From: Proteiniphilum sp. UBA4084
Lineage (GTDB): Bacteria > Bacteroidota > Bacteroidia > Bacteroidales > Dysgonomonadaceae
Reading direction: 5' to 3'
Length of the DNA: 61,846 nucleotides
Assembly: GCA_002383605.1 (NCBI GenBank)
Contig: DFYK01000043.1
Coordinates: forward strand, 33,727 to 95,572
Shown: piece by piece, positions 18,638-26,465 of the stretch
Numbering within the stretch: position 1 is the stretch's first letter
How the letters are laid out: each line of letters starts with the position of its first letter
Notes under the pieces: generated by a model
The model's input: only the letters and a program-made list of their open reading frames with translations
The model's database searches: none
Told to the model about the DNA's origin: nothing
Made by a program: the position numbers and the translations under genes

Positions 18638-18667
18638 TTGTGAAAATCATTGAATTTTGTACTTTTG
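18638..18667 (+). promoter_or_regulatory. Candidate promoter of dgkA and the helicase gene
   Basis: TTG (18638-18640) is followed after 19 bp by a perfect -7 element TACTTTTG (18660-18667). Transcription from about 18673 fits the ATG at 18685 and rules out the longer upstream reading of dgkA. Confidence 0.6.
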
Positions 18668-18684
18668 AAGAGAATTGTAAAAAT

Positions 18685-19044
18685 ATGTCTTACCTAAAAA
18701 ATAGAATTCGCTCCTTCAGCCATGCTTTCACCGGGCTTCGTCTTTTATTCAGGGGAACGCCGAATGCACTGATCCAGTTGATTGCTGCCATCGCAGCACT
18801 GCTTCTGGGTTTCGTGCTGCATATTTCAACTGCGGAATGGCTCGCGGTGATCATAGCCATTGGTCTGGTGCTATCACTTGAAGCGATAAACAGTGCGTTG
18901 GAGGTGCTTGCCGATTATGCCTGTAACAAAGAGATACATCCTGCCATTAAAAAAGTGAAGGACCTGGCAGCTGCGGGTGTTCTGATCGCTGCACTGACAG
19001 CACTCGCCGTGGGTCTTGTGGTATTTCTTCCAAAAATTGTTTAA
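18685..19044 (+). CDS. dgkA: Diacylglycerol kinase / undecaprenol kinase family membrane protein
   Basis: 119 residues with three hydrophobic helices. The catalytic segment LEAINSALEVLADY and the nearby KKVKDLAAAGVLIAA match the conserved EAINSAxE...AKDxxxAAVL pattern of the DgkA family, small trimeric membrane kinases. Members phosphorylate diacylglycerol (E. coli) or undecaprenol (Firmicutes); which applies here is not decidable from sequence. The start is placed by the promoter and by family length. The next gene begins 8 bp downstream, so they form an operon. Confidence 0.92.
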   Translation: MSYLKNRIRSFSHAFTGLRLLFRGTPNALIQLIAAIAALLLGFVLHISTAEWLAVIIAIGLVLSLEAINSALEVLADYACNKEIHPAIKKVKDLAAAGVLIAALTALAVGLVVFLPKIV

Positions 19045-19052
19045 AGCGCGCC

Positions 19053-22028
19053 ATGACCGATTTAGAAAAAATCCGTGTCCACCTGCTGAGGTCAGGGCCA
19101 GAAAACAATCTGCTGCACTGTATAACCAAAGATACTCCCCGAAACGAAATAACCGTAAAATATGAGACAACAGCCGGAAACAGCGATGTCGCCGGTTCAA
19201 TGGAAGTGTTCAGGGAAGGGGCTCAACTAAATCTGATCGATTGTGAAACAGATAAGGAAGGTTTTGTCATCCCCCAATATATTATCCTCGAACCCGATTA
19301 TCTGATCGATGCCTCCGCCATTGCGGAGTGCTTTCAGGATTATGCAGTATCTCCCCTTCACTATTTTCGCAACAGACTGGAGGAGAAGGAGAACCGATCC
19401 TATCTGTTACTGGGTAATCTGGCCAACTTTTTTCTGGATGAACTGGTATTTGCCGATGATCCGGCTGAAGTCTCTTTTGGGGATGTCTTTTTGCGCTCTT
19501 TCAAACAATCCCCCTTTGAATATGCCAGCTGTCAAGATATACGTTTCGACAGCGACTTTCGCGCGTTTATGCTAAAAGCGAAGGATCAGTTTGAACAGAT
19601 ACGGCGGGTCATTCTGGAGGATTTTCCGAAGCAGGGAATTGATATCCATCATTGCACGCTGGAACCTTCATTCTTTAGTGAAAAGTTCGGTTTTCAGGGG
19701 CGCCTCGATTTGCTGCATATGCCTTCGGGCAGTGTAGAGGCAAAAATCGTTGAACTGAAGTCGGGGAGGCTCCCATTTCCCGCGTATGACAGCAATAAGA
19801 TTGCCCTCAACCACGCGGTACAGGCCACCGTGTATAAAATGATGGTAGAGGGTGTATTCGGTAAAGATCTGTATCGTGTGGAAGCAGCCATACTTTATTC
19901 GGCAGGCAATAAGCCGGGTGAAAACCTGCGTTATCCGGTTGAAGACAGTGAACTGAAAAGAAGGATTATCCACGTCAGAAACCAGATCGTAGCCATCGAG
20001 CAAAGCATCATCCATGGAGACAACTATCAGGTGGAAAAGCTGTTTGATGTGTTATTTCGTTCAGTCGGTCCGTCCCAGAAAGTTCCCGGTTTTTACTTGC
20101 GCAAGATCGAGCGCCTTCGCACCATCCTGTCGCAATGTACCGATCTGGAAAAAACATGGTTTTACCGCTACATCCGTTTTATTTCAGGAGAACTCTCCCT
20201 GCAGAAGCTCGGCGTTGAGAAAAACGAATCGCCCAACGGCCTTGCATCGCTTTGGAACAGCAGTTTCGACGAACGTTCTGCCTCTTTGGATGTTCTGTTC
20301 AATCTCTCCATCCTGGAAATCGATGATTCGGGAAACGAGCGGACAATTATTTTTGCACGGGATGAAAACGATCATGGCGTCGTCAATTTTCGTGAGGGAG
20401 ATATCTGCATCGTCTATCCCCGTAGCGATGCAAACGATACGGTGCTGAACCGGCAGATTCTGAAGGGTACCCTCGTACGGATTACCAAAGAGCAGGTGGA
20501 GGTGCGTTTCCGTTACAAACAAAAGAACCGACAATTTTATGCGGATCATCCTCTTTGGGCCATTGAACATGATACGCTGGACAGCACCTTCAACAACATG
20601 TTCAAGGGTATCTTCTCGTTCCTTACGGCATCGAAACAAAAAAGAGAACTGCTTCTGGGAATGCAGGCGCCCGGAGTAAAGATACCGGATGAAAAACGGA
20701 AGAGTGCCCCACCCGATGACATCATTGACAAAGTGATGGACTCCGAAGATTATTTTCTGATTGTCGGCCCGCCTGGAACAGGGAAGACATCGATTTATGC
20801 CCGCCGGTTAATTGAGGAGTATTACGCTCGACCTAATACAAACATCCTGGTACTGGCCTATACCAATCGCGCCGTAGATGAACTTTGCGAAGCCATCAAT
20901 GCAGCCTTCGGATGCAGCGACGGATCGTGTGACGCCTATATCAGGGTGGGTTCAGAACTTTCATGTGCCGTGCAATACCGACACCGGTTGCTGCAAAGGA
21001 TATCTGAAAAAGCGAACAGCAGGGAATCACTGCGTAGTGAGATAGACCGGACACGCATCTATGTCTCCACGCTCGCATCCATTACAGGAAGAATGGAACT
21101 CTTCGCGCTCAAACATTTTCACGTGGCCATCATCGATGAGGCGTCGCAAATTCTGGAACCACAGATTATCGGGCTATTGCCCCGCTTCGACAAGTTCATC
21201 ATGATAGGAGATCACAACCAGCTCGCCACCATCGTATTACAGGATCCGCTGCTCTCTAAAACAGGAGAACCCGCGTTGCGAGAAGCCGGCATCCTCAATT
21301 GCCGCGATTCGCTGTTCGAACGGCTGCTTCGTCAATGCAGTGAAAAAGGGTGGCAGCATGCTTATGTGCAACTCACCCTGCAGGGGAGAATGCATGAAGA
21401 CATCGCCCGGTTCCCGGCTACCTGGTTCTACTCCGGGGGGTTGCTTCCCGCAAGTGAATGGCAATCGTCGGAATGGAACTTAACCTGTGCATCCGGGCAT
21501 CTGATGGAGCGTTGTGTAGCGACTGAGAGAACTGTTTTCTTTTCCACGGAGAAGATCAACCAGACCTCTTCCTCCGGCAAACTCAACGAGACGGAAGCCA
21601 CGGTGATTGTGGAGCTGTTACTATCCATCCGGAAAATATATAAAGAAAATGGCATCCAATTTGATCCAGGCAGTGTGGGCATCATAGCACCCTATCGAAA
21701 TCAGATTGCGCTGATCAGACACAAACTGTCTGAGTCTGATTTGCAAGATAGTGAAAAAATGATGATCGATACCGTCGAACGGTTTCAGGGGAGCCAGCGC
21801 GATGTGATCATCCTTTCCTTTTGTGTAAACAATCCCGGTCAGTTGGATTATCTCACAAACCTGAATCACGACGGTACGGTAGACAGGAAACTGAATGTGG
21901 CCATTACCCGTGCCAGACAACAATTATTTCTTATCGGGAATGCCGGTATTCTGCAGTCACATCCGGTGTATGCCACCCTGCTGCACCATTACAGGGATCG
22001 CATGATTGAGCTGAAAGCAGGTGATTAA
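19053..22028 (+). CDS. Dna2-like fusion: PD-(D/E)XK nuclease plus superfamily 1 helicase
   Basis: 991 residues. The N-terminal third contains a RecB/Cas4-type nuclease: D219 in FQGRLDLL, E234-x-K236 in VELKSG and Q257-x3-Y261 in QATVY. The helicase follows: Walker A GPPGTGKTS (572-580), motif AYTNRAVDEL (Ia), Walker B IIDEASQ (D695/E696), GDHNQL (III), DTVERFQGSQRD (V) and the arginine-finger motif VAITRARQQL (VI). This is the domain order of Dna2. The three cysteines after QxxxY that hold the Fe-S cluster in Dna2 and Cas4 are absent; only one Cys is seen in the next 110 residues. A role in end processing or repair is inferred. It is co-transcribed with dgkA. Confidence 0.88.
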   Translation: MTDLEKIRVHLLRSGPENNLLHCITKDTPRNEITVKYETTAGNSDVAGSMEVFREGAQLNLIDCETDKEGFVIPQYIILEPDYLIDASAIAECFQDYAVSPLHYFRNRLEEKENRSYLLLGNLANFFLDELVFADDPAEVSFGDVFLRSFKQSPFEYASCQDIRFDSDFRAFMLKAKDQFEQIRRVILEDFPKQGIDIHHCTLEPSFFSEKFGFQGRLDLLHMPSGSVEAKIVELKSGRLPFPAYDSNKIALNHAVQATVYKMMVEGVFGKDLYRVEAAILYSAGNKPGENLRYPVEDSELKRRIIHVRNQIVAIEQSIIHGDNYQVEKLFDVLFRSVGPSQKVPGFYLRKIERLRTILSQCTDLEKTWFYRYIRFISGELSLQKLGVEKNESPNGLASLWNSSFDERSASLDVLFNLSILEIDDSGNERTIIFARDENDHGVVNFREGDICIVYPRSDANDTVLNRQILKGTLVRITKEQVEVRFRYKQKNRQFYADHPLWAIEHDTLDSTFNNMFKGIFSFLTASKQKRELLLGMQAPGVKIPDEKRKSAPPDDIIDKVMDSEDYFLIVGPPGTGKTSIYARRLIEEYYARPNTNILVLAYTNRAVDELCEAINAAFGCSDGSCDAYIRVGSELSCAVQYRHRLLQRISEKANSRESLRSEIDRTRIYVSTLASITGRMELFALKHFHVAIIDEASQILEPQIIGLLPRFDKFIMIGDHNQLATIVLQDPLLSKTGEPALREAGILNCRDSLFERLLRQCSEKGWQHAYVQLTLQGRMHEDIARFPATWFYSGGLLPASEWQSSEWNLTCASGHLMERCVATERTVFFSTEKINQTSSSGKLNETEATVIVELLLSIRKIYKENGIQFDPGSVGIIAPYRNQIALIRHKLSESDLQDSEKMMIDTVERFQGSQRDVIILSFCVNNPGQLDYLTNLNHDGTVDRKLNVAITRARQQLFLIGNAGILQSHPVYATLLHHYRDRMIELKAGD

Positions 22029-22080
22029 TCGAAAAAATGAAGTTATTTGCCACATTTTTTTTTATTATCACAATATTTTG

Positions 22081-22088
22081 TATTTTTG
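22081..22088 (+). promoter_or_regulatory. -7 promoter element of the tRNA-Gln gene
   Basis: TATTTTTG is a perfect TAnnTTTG match ending 17 bp before the mature tRNA. No clear TTTG -33 element is present at 17-23 bp upstream, where the sequence is a T-run. Confidence 0.45.
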
Positions 22089-22105
22089 CACTCTCAAACA
22101 GACAT

Positions 22106-22179
22106 TGTCTTATGGTGTAATGGTAGCACAACAGATTCTGGGCCTGTTTGTCTAGGTTCGAATCCTAGTAAGACAACCA
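22106..22179 (+). tRNA. tRNA-Gln (anticodon CTG), with encoded CCA
   Basis: The acceptor stem TGTCTTA pairs fully with TAAGACA (22169-22175); discriminator A and an encoded CCA follow. The D arm contains AATGGTAG and the T arm is GTCTAGGTTCGAATCCTAG with the canonical GTTCGAATC loop. The anticodon loop TTCTGGG has U33 followed by CTG, which reads CAG (Gln). The last anticodon-stem pair is an A-C mismatch (ACAGA against CCTGT), which is unusual but does not change the identity call. Confidence 0.92.
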
Positions 22180-22216
22180 ATTTACTCTAAATCAATAACT
22201 TGCACAACACAAAAGG

Positions 22217-22253
22217 ATGTCGGACTGATTTATCATTGGTCCGACATTTTTTT
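22217..22253 (+). terminator. Rho-independent terminator downstream of tRNA-Gln
   Basis: A perfect 9-bp stem ATGTCGGAC / GTCCGACAT (22217-22225 with 22239-22247) with a 13-base loop is followed by seven T residues. It faces the tRNA transcript; the other strand, downstream of the DUF3307 stop at 22293, has a weaker T-tract, so bidirectional use is possible. Confidence 0.88.
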
Positions 22254-22292
22254 GTATAAAAAAGAACAACATTCAATTACAGAAACTTATGC

Positions 22293-23063
22293 TTAACAGG
22301 AGATCAGCTTTAAGAACGACTCGAGGAGCCCTTCACTAATGCCTATCCCCACAAGAAGGGCAATACTGAAACTCAATAGCGTACCTATTAACACGTATTC
22401 GGTTTTCCCTGTTTTACTTTCATTATATCGTAATACTGATTTGGCCGTGATAATAAATCCGATAGCGGTGTATTGCTGCAACATCACTAAAACCATGGCC
22501 ATGATACGTTCAATGGTTCCAATCCACCTACCGGCTCTATTCAGATCGTTCATATTTTCCACCTGATCATATAAATTCAATGATGACAGGCAGTTTCTTA
22601 TTATTACATTCGCTGGTTTCATGCACACAAGAGTACCTGTCAAAATTAATAATTGGCTAATTGTCAATACGTCCAGATAAGCAGGTATAGAAGGGTTCTT
22701 TATCCAATATATCGCGACAACACCATATATTGTGGCTACATGCAATAGTTGGTCTGTAAAAAAGAGGTAATGATTGGCATAGAATTTATCAATGTCACCC
22801 TTTTTCCTCTTCAGCCATCGTTCGATAAAACTCTTCAAGATATCAATTGTAAAATGAATGATCATAATTGCGACTGCATACAGTATAAATACTACAGCAA
22901 ACGTCATCAGGAACGATGCTACAAACACAATGAGGACATGCACATAAATATGCCAAGAACCGAAACCTTTTTCTTGTTTCCCGCGACAGATTGACTCAGG
23001 TTGAGCAAAAAAATCAGCCATGACATGAGCAATAAACTGGGCTAAGATTATTTTTTCCATCAC
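22293..23063 (-). CDS. DUF3307 family integral membrane protein
   Basis: 256 residues. The N-terminal half matches DUF3307: AQFIAHVMADFFAQP, then HIYVHVLIVFVASF and the conserved MIIHFTIDILKSF segment. Seven or so hydrophobic helices are visible, with the last near the C-terminus (VLIGTLLSFSIALLVGIGIS). The start codon overlaps the stop of the SatD-like gene by 4 bp, so translation is coupled. DUF3307 and SatD-like proteins are frequently neighbours, which supports a shared function, but its nature is unknown. Histidines and aspartates inside the membrane helices (H13, D17, H41, H69, D73 by approximate count) could be functional. Confidence 0.85.
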   Translation of the reverse strand: MMEKIILAQFIAHVMADFFAQPESICRGKQEKGFGSWHIYVHVLIVFVASFLMTFAVVFILYAVAIMIIHFTIDILKSFIERWLKRKKGDIDKFYANHYLFFTDQLLHVATIYGVVAIYWIKNPSIPAYLDVLTISQLLILTGTLVCMKPANVIIRNCLSSLNLYDQVENMNDLNRAGRWIGTIERIMAMVLVMLQQYTAIGFIITAKSVLRYNESKTGKTEYVLIGTLLSFSIALLVGIGISEGLLESFLKLISC

Positions 23064-23791
23064 ATCACTTTTATTTTATCATCTTCAAAGTCAAATGTTG
23101 AAAACAGATAAAGAGCATCCTCAATTGAGCTCCACCCGGCATTTTTAGAGTGTTGGTTCACGGATGACTGGGATACTCCGAATTCGCTTGCAATCTCTTG
23201 CTCGGAATACCCTATAAGCCTCCATAATATAATCTCACTCTGTTTACGAGTCATTTTTGTGAATATCGTATCAAGAAGTGAAAATATGGTCTGGAAAATA
23301 CTGTTTTGATATTCGCTTTCAGAACTAAAAAACAGGGTATTTTTTATCGTTACCCTCTCCTTATTAGATGTCTTTTGTTCGGAAATAAGTCGTCCGGAAA
23401 TAGTAATAGCCTCACCTTTCAAAATATTTTTATCGGCAAGCTGAATATCCATTTCTCCGATACCAATAGCGATGCGTATTCCATATGTCACAAACAGTCT
23501 TCGGTATTTTTGGGCTGTTAAATCTTTTGAATCCGAAGGATCCAAGGTAAATGATTTTATTCCTGACTTCAATGCCAAAGCCACTCTTAACGCATCGTTA
23601 GGATTAAATAAAAGGCACTCTACCAGATCACCAGCAACCAGACGCATCTTAATTTCTCCTTTAGTATTCTCACGCTGATAATTTTCTATTTTTTCAAAAA
23701 GATTATTTATCCGTTGAGTCAGACAATCGAGTTCTCGGGCGGATAAAGATGAAGAGGCAATTATGTCTGCCGATATGGTTGCTCGTTTCAT
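23060..23791 (-). CDS. SatD-like regulator: nucleotide-cyclase-fold domain plus HTH
   Basis: 243 residues. The N-terminus ISADIIASS resembles the SatD family opening. Residues 50-118 (RLVAGDLVECLLFNPNDAL, then YGIRIAIGIGEMD) follow the strand pattern of class III cyclase/GGDEF-like folds, where GD and the RIGI-GE strands surround the nucleotide site. Catalytic metal-binding Asp residues are not obvious, so a sensor role is more likely than catalysis. Residues 180-222 form a helix-turn-helix of sigma-4/LuxR type (YSEQEIASEFGVSQSSVNQH). Its promoter carries four perfect dyads, suggesting autoregulation. It is the first gene of a two-gene operon with DUF3307. Confidence 0.82.
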   Translation of the reverse strand: MKRATISADIIASSSLSARELDCLTQRINNLFEKIENYQRENTKGEIKMRLVAGDLVECLLFNPNDALRVALALKSGIKSFTLDPSDSKDLTAQKYRRLFVTYGIRIAIGIGEMDIQLADKNILKGEAITISGRLISEQKTSNKERVTIKNTLFFSSESEYQNSIFQTIFSLLDTIFTKMTRKQSEIILWRLIGYSEQEIASEFGVSQSSVNQHSKNAGWSSIEDALYLFSTFDFEDDKIKVM

Positions 23792-23805
23792 TTCCTTTTT
23801 TTTTA

Positions 23806-23813
23806 CAAATATA
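23806..23813 (-). promoter_or_regulatory. -7 element of the SatD-like operon, overlapping operator 1
   Basis: Read on the minus strand this is TATATTTG, a perfect TAnnTTTG, 14 bp upstream of the ATG at 23791. It overlaps the first dyad (23810-23829), so occupancy of that dyad should block the promoter. The same octamer recurs at 23893-23900, overlapping dyad 4. No TTTG -33 element is apparent for either. Confidence 0.5.
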
Positions 23814-23916
23814 AGTTTTTAAACTTATATTGATATCTTATAAGTGTTAAAACTTATATCCACTGAGTATAAGCTTCAACGCTTATAATTAGCAAATATA
23901 AGTCAATATACTTATA
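23810..23916. repeat. Operator array: four perfect 20-bp dyads at exact 29-bp period
   Basis: Four inverted repeats TATAAG(T/C)-N6-(A/G)CTTATA begin at 23810, 23839, 23868 and 23897, exactly 29 bp apart, with unrelated 9-bp spacers. Arms are perfect in all four, and in dyad 3 both arms change together (AAGC/GCTT), so symmetry is kept. Dyad 1 extends to 11-bp arms. The array fills the 177-bp gap between the SatD-like start and the upstream DUF4153 stop. This fits binding sites for a dimeric HTH protein, most simply the SatD-like product. Confidence 0.9.
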
Positions 23917-23968
23917 TTTATATGAATAGGAGTCGCCATTAATTACTGGTTGATTATTCCACACCGCT

Positions 23969-25228
23969 TTATCTCCATCCAAAAATCACGGGAAAGAAAA
24001 ACGTGACCAAAAGCGTCCATGCTGCATAGAGTGGGAGGTATCTGGCAATGGTCTGCTCAACAATTTTCATTTCATTCGCTTTCCATACAACCTTGAAAAG
24101 ATCGATCGTAATCAGCACGAGATGTGCCAATATCAGGAGATTGGAGCCGAGCACGGCAGTCCGGTTGGGTGTAAATCCGAACTCTCCCACTCTGTAGATG
24201 ATGGCGGAAAGCGCCACCAGATCGATCGTCAGCGTCAGGAGTGATAGTATAAAGAGCGTCCATTCATTGAAACGTTGCTTTTTATGGGTCGTTATGCCTG
24301 CAACCGAAAAAACGACAATTGCCATGACTCCCAGAAGCATCAGATTGAATACAAGCAGAAAATCCCGGTCGTTGTAGGGATCTTTTCCTGTCACAATCAT
24401 AAATATCAGATAGACCAACAGTGTGATCAGCACCAGCGGGCTGAAAATCCGTGCAATAATCGGTGCAAGCTTATCGGCAATTGCAGGGTAGTTTCTGATA
24501 ATATAGGTGGCCACGATGGGTGATGCCACCAACCCGATGATTGCAATATTCTCCATATAGAAGTTCTCGATATGCAGGTCGATCGCAGAAAACAGACCAA
24601 TGGTCACGGCAGTGAGAACCCCTCCCCCAATCAGGATCAGGAGAGTCAGGATGGCGAGATCTCCGTTGTATTTGAGGTAATCTATTCTTTTCGACCGCTC
24701 TTTCAGGTCAAAATCGATAAAGATCACGCCATAGAGACACCATAAAAACAAAGGCAGGTGTATGTAAGTCAAAATAATCGAATCGCTTTTCTCACCTGCC
24801 GGCAACAGGTTGACGTACAAAGCTGATAACACATATACCGAAAGCGATATGATTAAATCTCTAAGGTCGAGACGGCTTTTTGTAAGAAAAACGTAGGTAG
24901 ACAATCCCAGGAAAACAATGATTCCGGCATTTTTCATATAGAAGGCATTTACCTCCGGATCAAAACCAAACCACTGGGGAATTTTGATTAAAAGAGCGGC
25001 CAGCAAACAGGAGACGACCAGATAGAAAATTTCCTTCCTGTCTACCTTCCATTTTGCATCATGTTGGTCGTCGTATGTCAGTCTTGCTTTCCAGAAGTCG
25101 GCCGTTGGAAGAGCGGCAATATCTGGATAGATGGCAAAGAATGATTGCTCAAAACGCTTTTTATCGGACCGGTAGAGTTTTTCAAGTTCACCGGGATGAT
25201 TCAGATTTTCTTTTATTGCTGTTTCCAT
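23969..25228 (-). CDS. DUF4153 family polytopic membrane protein
   Basis: 419 residues. A soluble N-terminal segment of about 75 residues (METAIKENLNHPGELEKLYR) is followed by around ten to twelve hydrophobic helices in the DUF4153 arrangement, ending VTFFFPVIFGWR. Function of the family is unknown. It is preceded by a winged-helix gene and a four-to-six-helix membrane protein on the same strand (73 bp and 0 bp gaps), and this trio looks like one operon in which the regulator controls its own membrane partners. Confidence 0.85.
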   Translation of the reverse strand: METAIKENLNHPGELEKLYRSDKKRFEQSFFAIYPDIAALPTADFWKARLTYDDQHDAKWKVDRKEIFYLVVSCLLAALLIKIPQWFGFDPEVNAFYMKNAGIIVFLGLSTYVFLTKSRLDLRDLIISLSVYVLSALYVNLLPAGEKSDSIILTYIHLPLFLWCLYGVIFIDFDLKERSKRIDYLKYNGDLAILTLLILIGGGVLTAVTIGLFSAIDLHIENFYMENIAIIGLVASPIVATYIIRNYPAIADKLAPIIARIFSPLVLITLLVYLIFMIVTGKDPYNDRDFLLVFNLMLLGVMAIVVFSVAGITTHKKQRFNEWTLFILSLLTLTIDLVALSAIIYRVGEFGFTPNRTAVLGSNLLILAHLVLITIDLFKVVWKANEMKIVEQTIARYLPLYAAWTLLVTFFFPVIFGWR

Positions 25229-25301
25229 ACCATATAAAGAATAATGTGTGATAAATTTGCTGACAGAACTGTGAATAACGTGATCAAGAGCAGGTTTTTA
25301 T

Positions 25302-25595
25302 TTACAGAAGAAGCTTCTCGATCGCGCCGATATGTTTTCTGAATGCCATTTTGCCTTTGGCTGTGGCAGCATAGGATGTGTTTGGTTTACGCTCCAGAAA
25401 TGATTTGCTGAAGGAGACATATTCGCTTTTTTCCAGTGACTTGAGATGACTCGCCAGATTACCGTCGGTGACTCCCAACAGATCCTTCAGCGTATTAAAG
25501 TCCAGCTGATCATTCACCATCAGTGCCGACATAATACCCAACCGGATTCTGTTTTCGAATGCCTTGTCCAAATCTTTTAAAAACTCTTTCACCAC
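25302..25595 (-). CDS. Winged helix-turn-helix transcriptional regulator
   Basis: 97 residues, entirely a winged-helix domain: IRLGIMSALMVNDQLDFNTL, recognition helix region VTDGNLASHLKSLEKS, then a wing with KPNTSYAATAKGKMAF. It resembles the short ArsR/MarR-like regulators that accompany membrane proteins in Bacteroidota. The start is GTG (25595 or the adjacent GTG at 25592), directly after the TAA of the upstream gene, so translation is probably coupled. Regulated genes are inferred to be its operon neighbours. No ligand-binding domain is present. Confidence 0.87.
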   Translation of the reverse strand: MVKEFLKDLDKAFENRIRLGIMSALMVNDQLDFNTLKDLLGVTDGNLASHLKSLEKSEYVSFSKSFLERKPNTSYAATAKGKMAFRKHIGAIEKLLL

Positions 25596-26207
25596 TTATC
25601 CTTTCCGCTGAATCAGCATACCATAAATCATCTGTATCGCGCCAAAACCCAGCATCCACAGGTAAAGGCTCCGGTCGATAAAGAGGAACGCCACAAGACC
25701 CAGTAGAATCTCTGCGATTCCCAGATACCGGATATGGCTGAATGTGTAATGGCTGCCGTTTATCAGTGCCAGGCCATAAAAGATCAATGTCAACGCAGGA
25801 ACAAAACCCACATATCCTTTGAATAGAAGTATCAGACAAAGGATTCCACCGGTTGTCAATGGAATCAGCAAATTGATCAGGAGTCTTTGTGCCTGATTAT
25901 CCCACACACGCTGATTCTCCCTTCTGCTCTTTCTGCCGGTAAACCAGAGGGCACTGACAACCGATAACAACAGCGTGCCCAATGCAATCAGCAACAAACT
26001 GCTTAGATTTTTCAGGTCGACCGGCACCGCTTCATACACCAGATAATCATGATGTCTGAAAACAAGTTGATGGGCCAGCACGGCTCCAATCAGGGCGATT
26101 AATCCTGTCGACACACCCGAAAGGCCACTGAGGGAGATGAATCGGGCACTGCGACTCATGATCTTTCTGATCTCGCTCAGGTCATTTAAATATTTTTCTT
26201 TTTCCAT
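25596..26207 (-). CDS. Membrane protein of unknown function, first gene of a regulator operon
   Basis: 203 residues from MEKEKYLNDLSEIRK at 26207; the frame continues 11 codons upstream to 26240 but those residues are unlikely (ILLCITKYFQ). A cytoplasmic helix with MSRSARFISLSGLSG is followed by six hydrophobic helices (for example TGLIALIGAVLAHQ, LLLIALGTLLLSVVSALWF and GFGAIQMIYGMLI). It abuts the winged-helix gene with no gap. The 258-bp AT-rich region upstream separates it from the divergent pirin remnant; on the minus strand a TTG-N21-TACTTTG near 26227-26257 is a weak promoter candidate. Confidence 0.75.
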   Translation of the reverse strand: MEKEKYLNDLSEIRKIMSRSARFISLSGLSGVSTGLIALIGAVLAHQLVFRHHDYLVYEAVPVDLKNLSSLLLIALGTLLLSVVSALWFTGRKSRRENQRVWDNQAQRLLINLLIPLTTGGILCLILLFKGYVGFVPALTLIFYGLALINGSHYTFSHIRYLGIAEILLGLVAFLFIDRSLYLWMLGFGAIQMIYGMLIQRKG

Positions 26208-26465
26208 TTGAAAGTACTTTGTAATGCAAAGTAATATCAAAAAAAATTAGTTTGCAAGTTTCTACAAAAAAAAATTAAAGAAAAAATTATCGTCGTTGAA
26301 GATCGAAAAAAAATTTCAGTCATACCTTACAGTCTAAATTATATACTTTTTATTCCGTTTTTTATAAAAAATTCCGTTATCTTTAGCCAACGAAAAACCA
26401 TATTTTATTGGTCTTTTGTTCCTTTTTCCTGATCATTATTTTGTAACGTAACCATAAAATAAAGG

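Noticed and set aside
23810..23916. Regular repeat-spacer look of a small CRISPR array
   Set aside because: The repeats are 20-bp dyads with only 9-bp spacers, no cas genes are near, and the array sits in a promoter. An operator array explains it.
22106..23916. SatD/DUF3307 pair as an element integrated at tRNA-Gln
   Set aside because: No copy of the tRNA 3' end (GTTCGAATCCTAG) is found downstream and no integrase is present.
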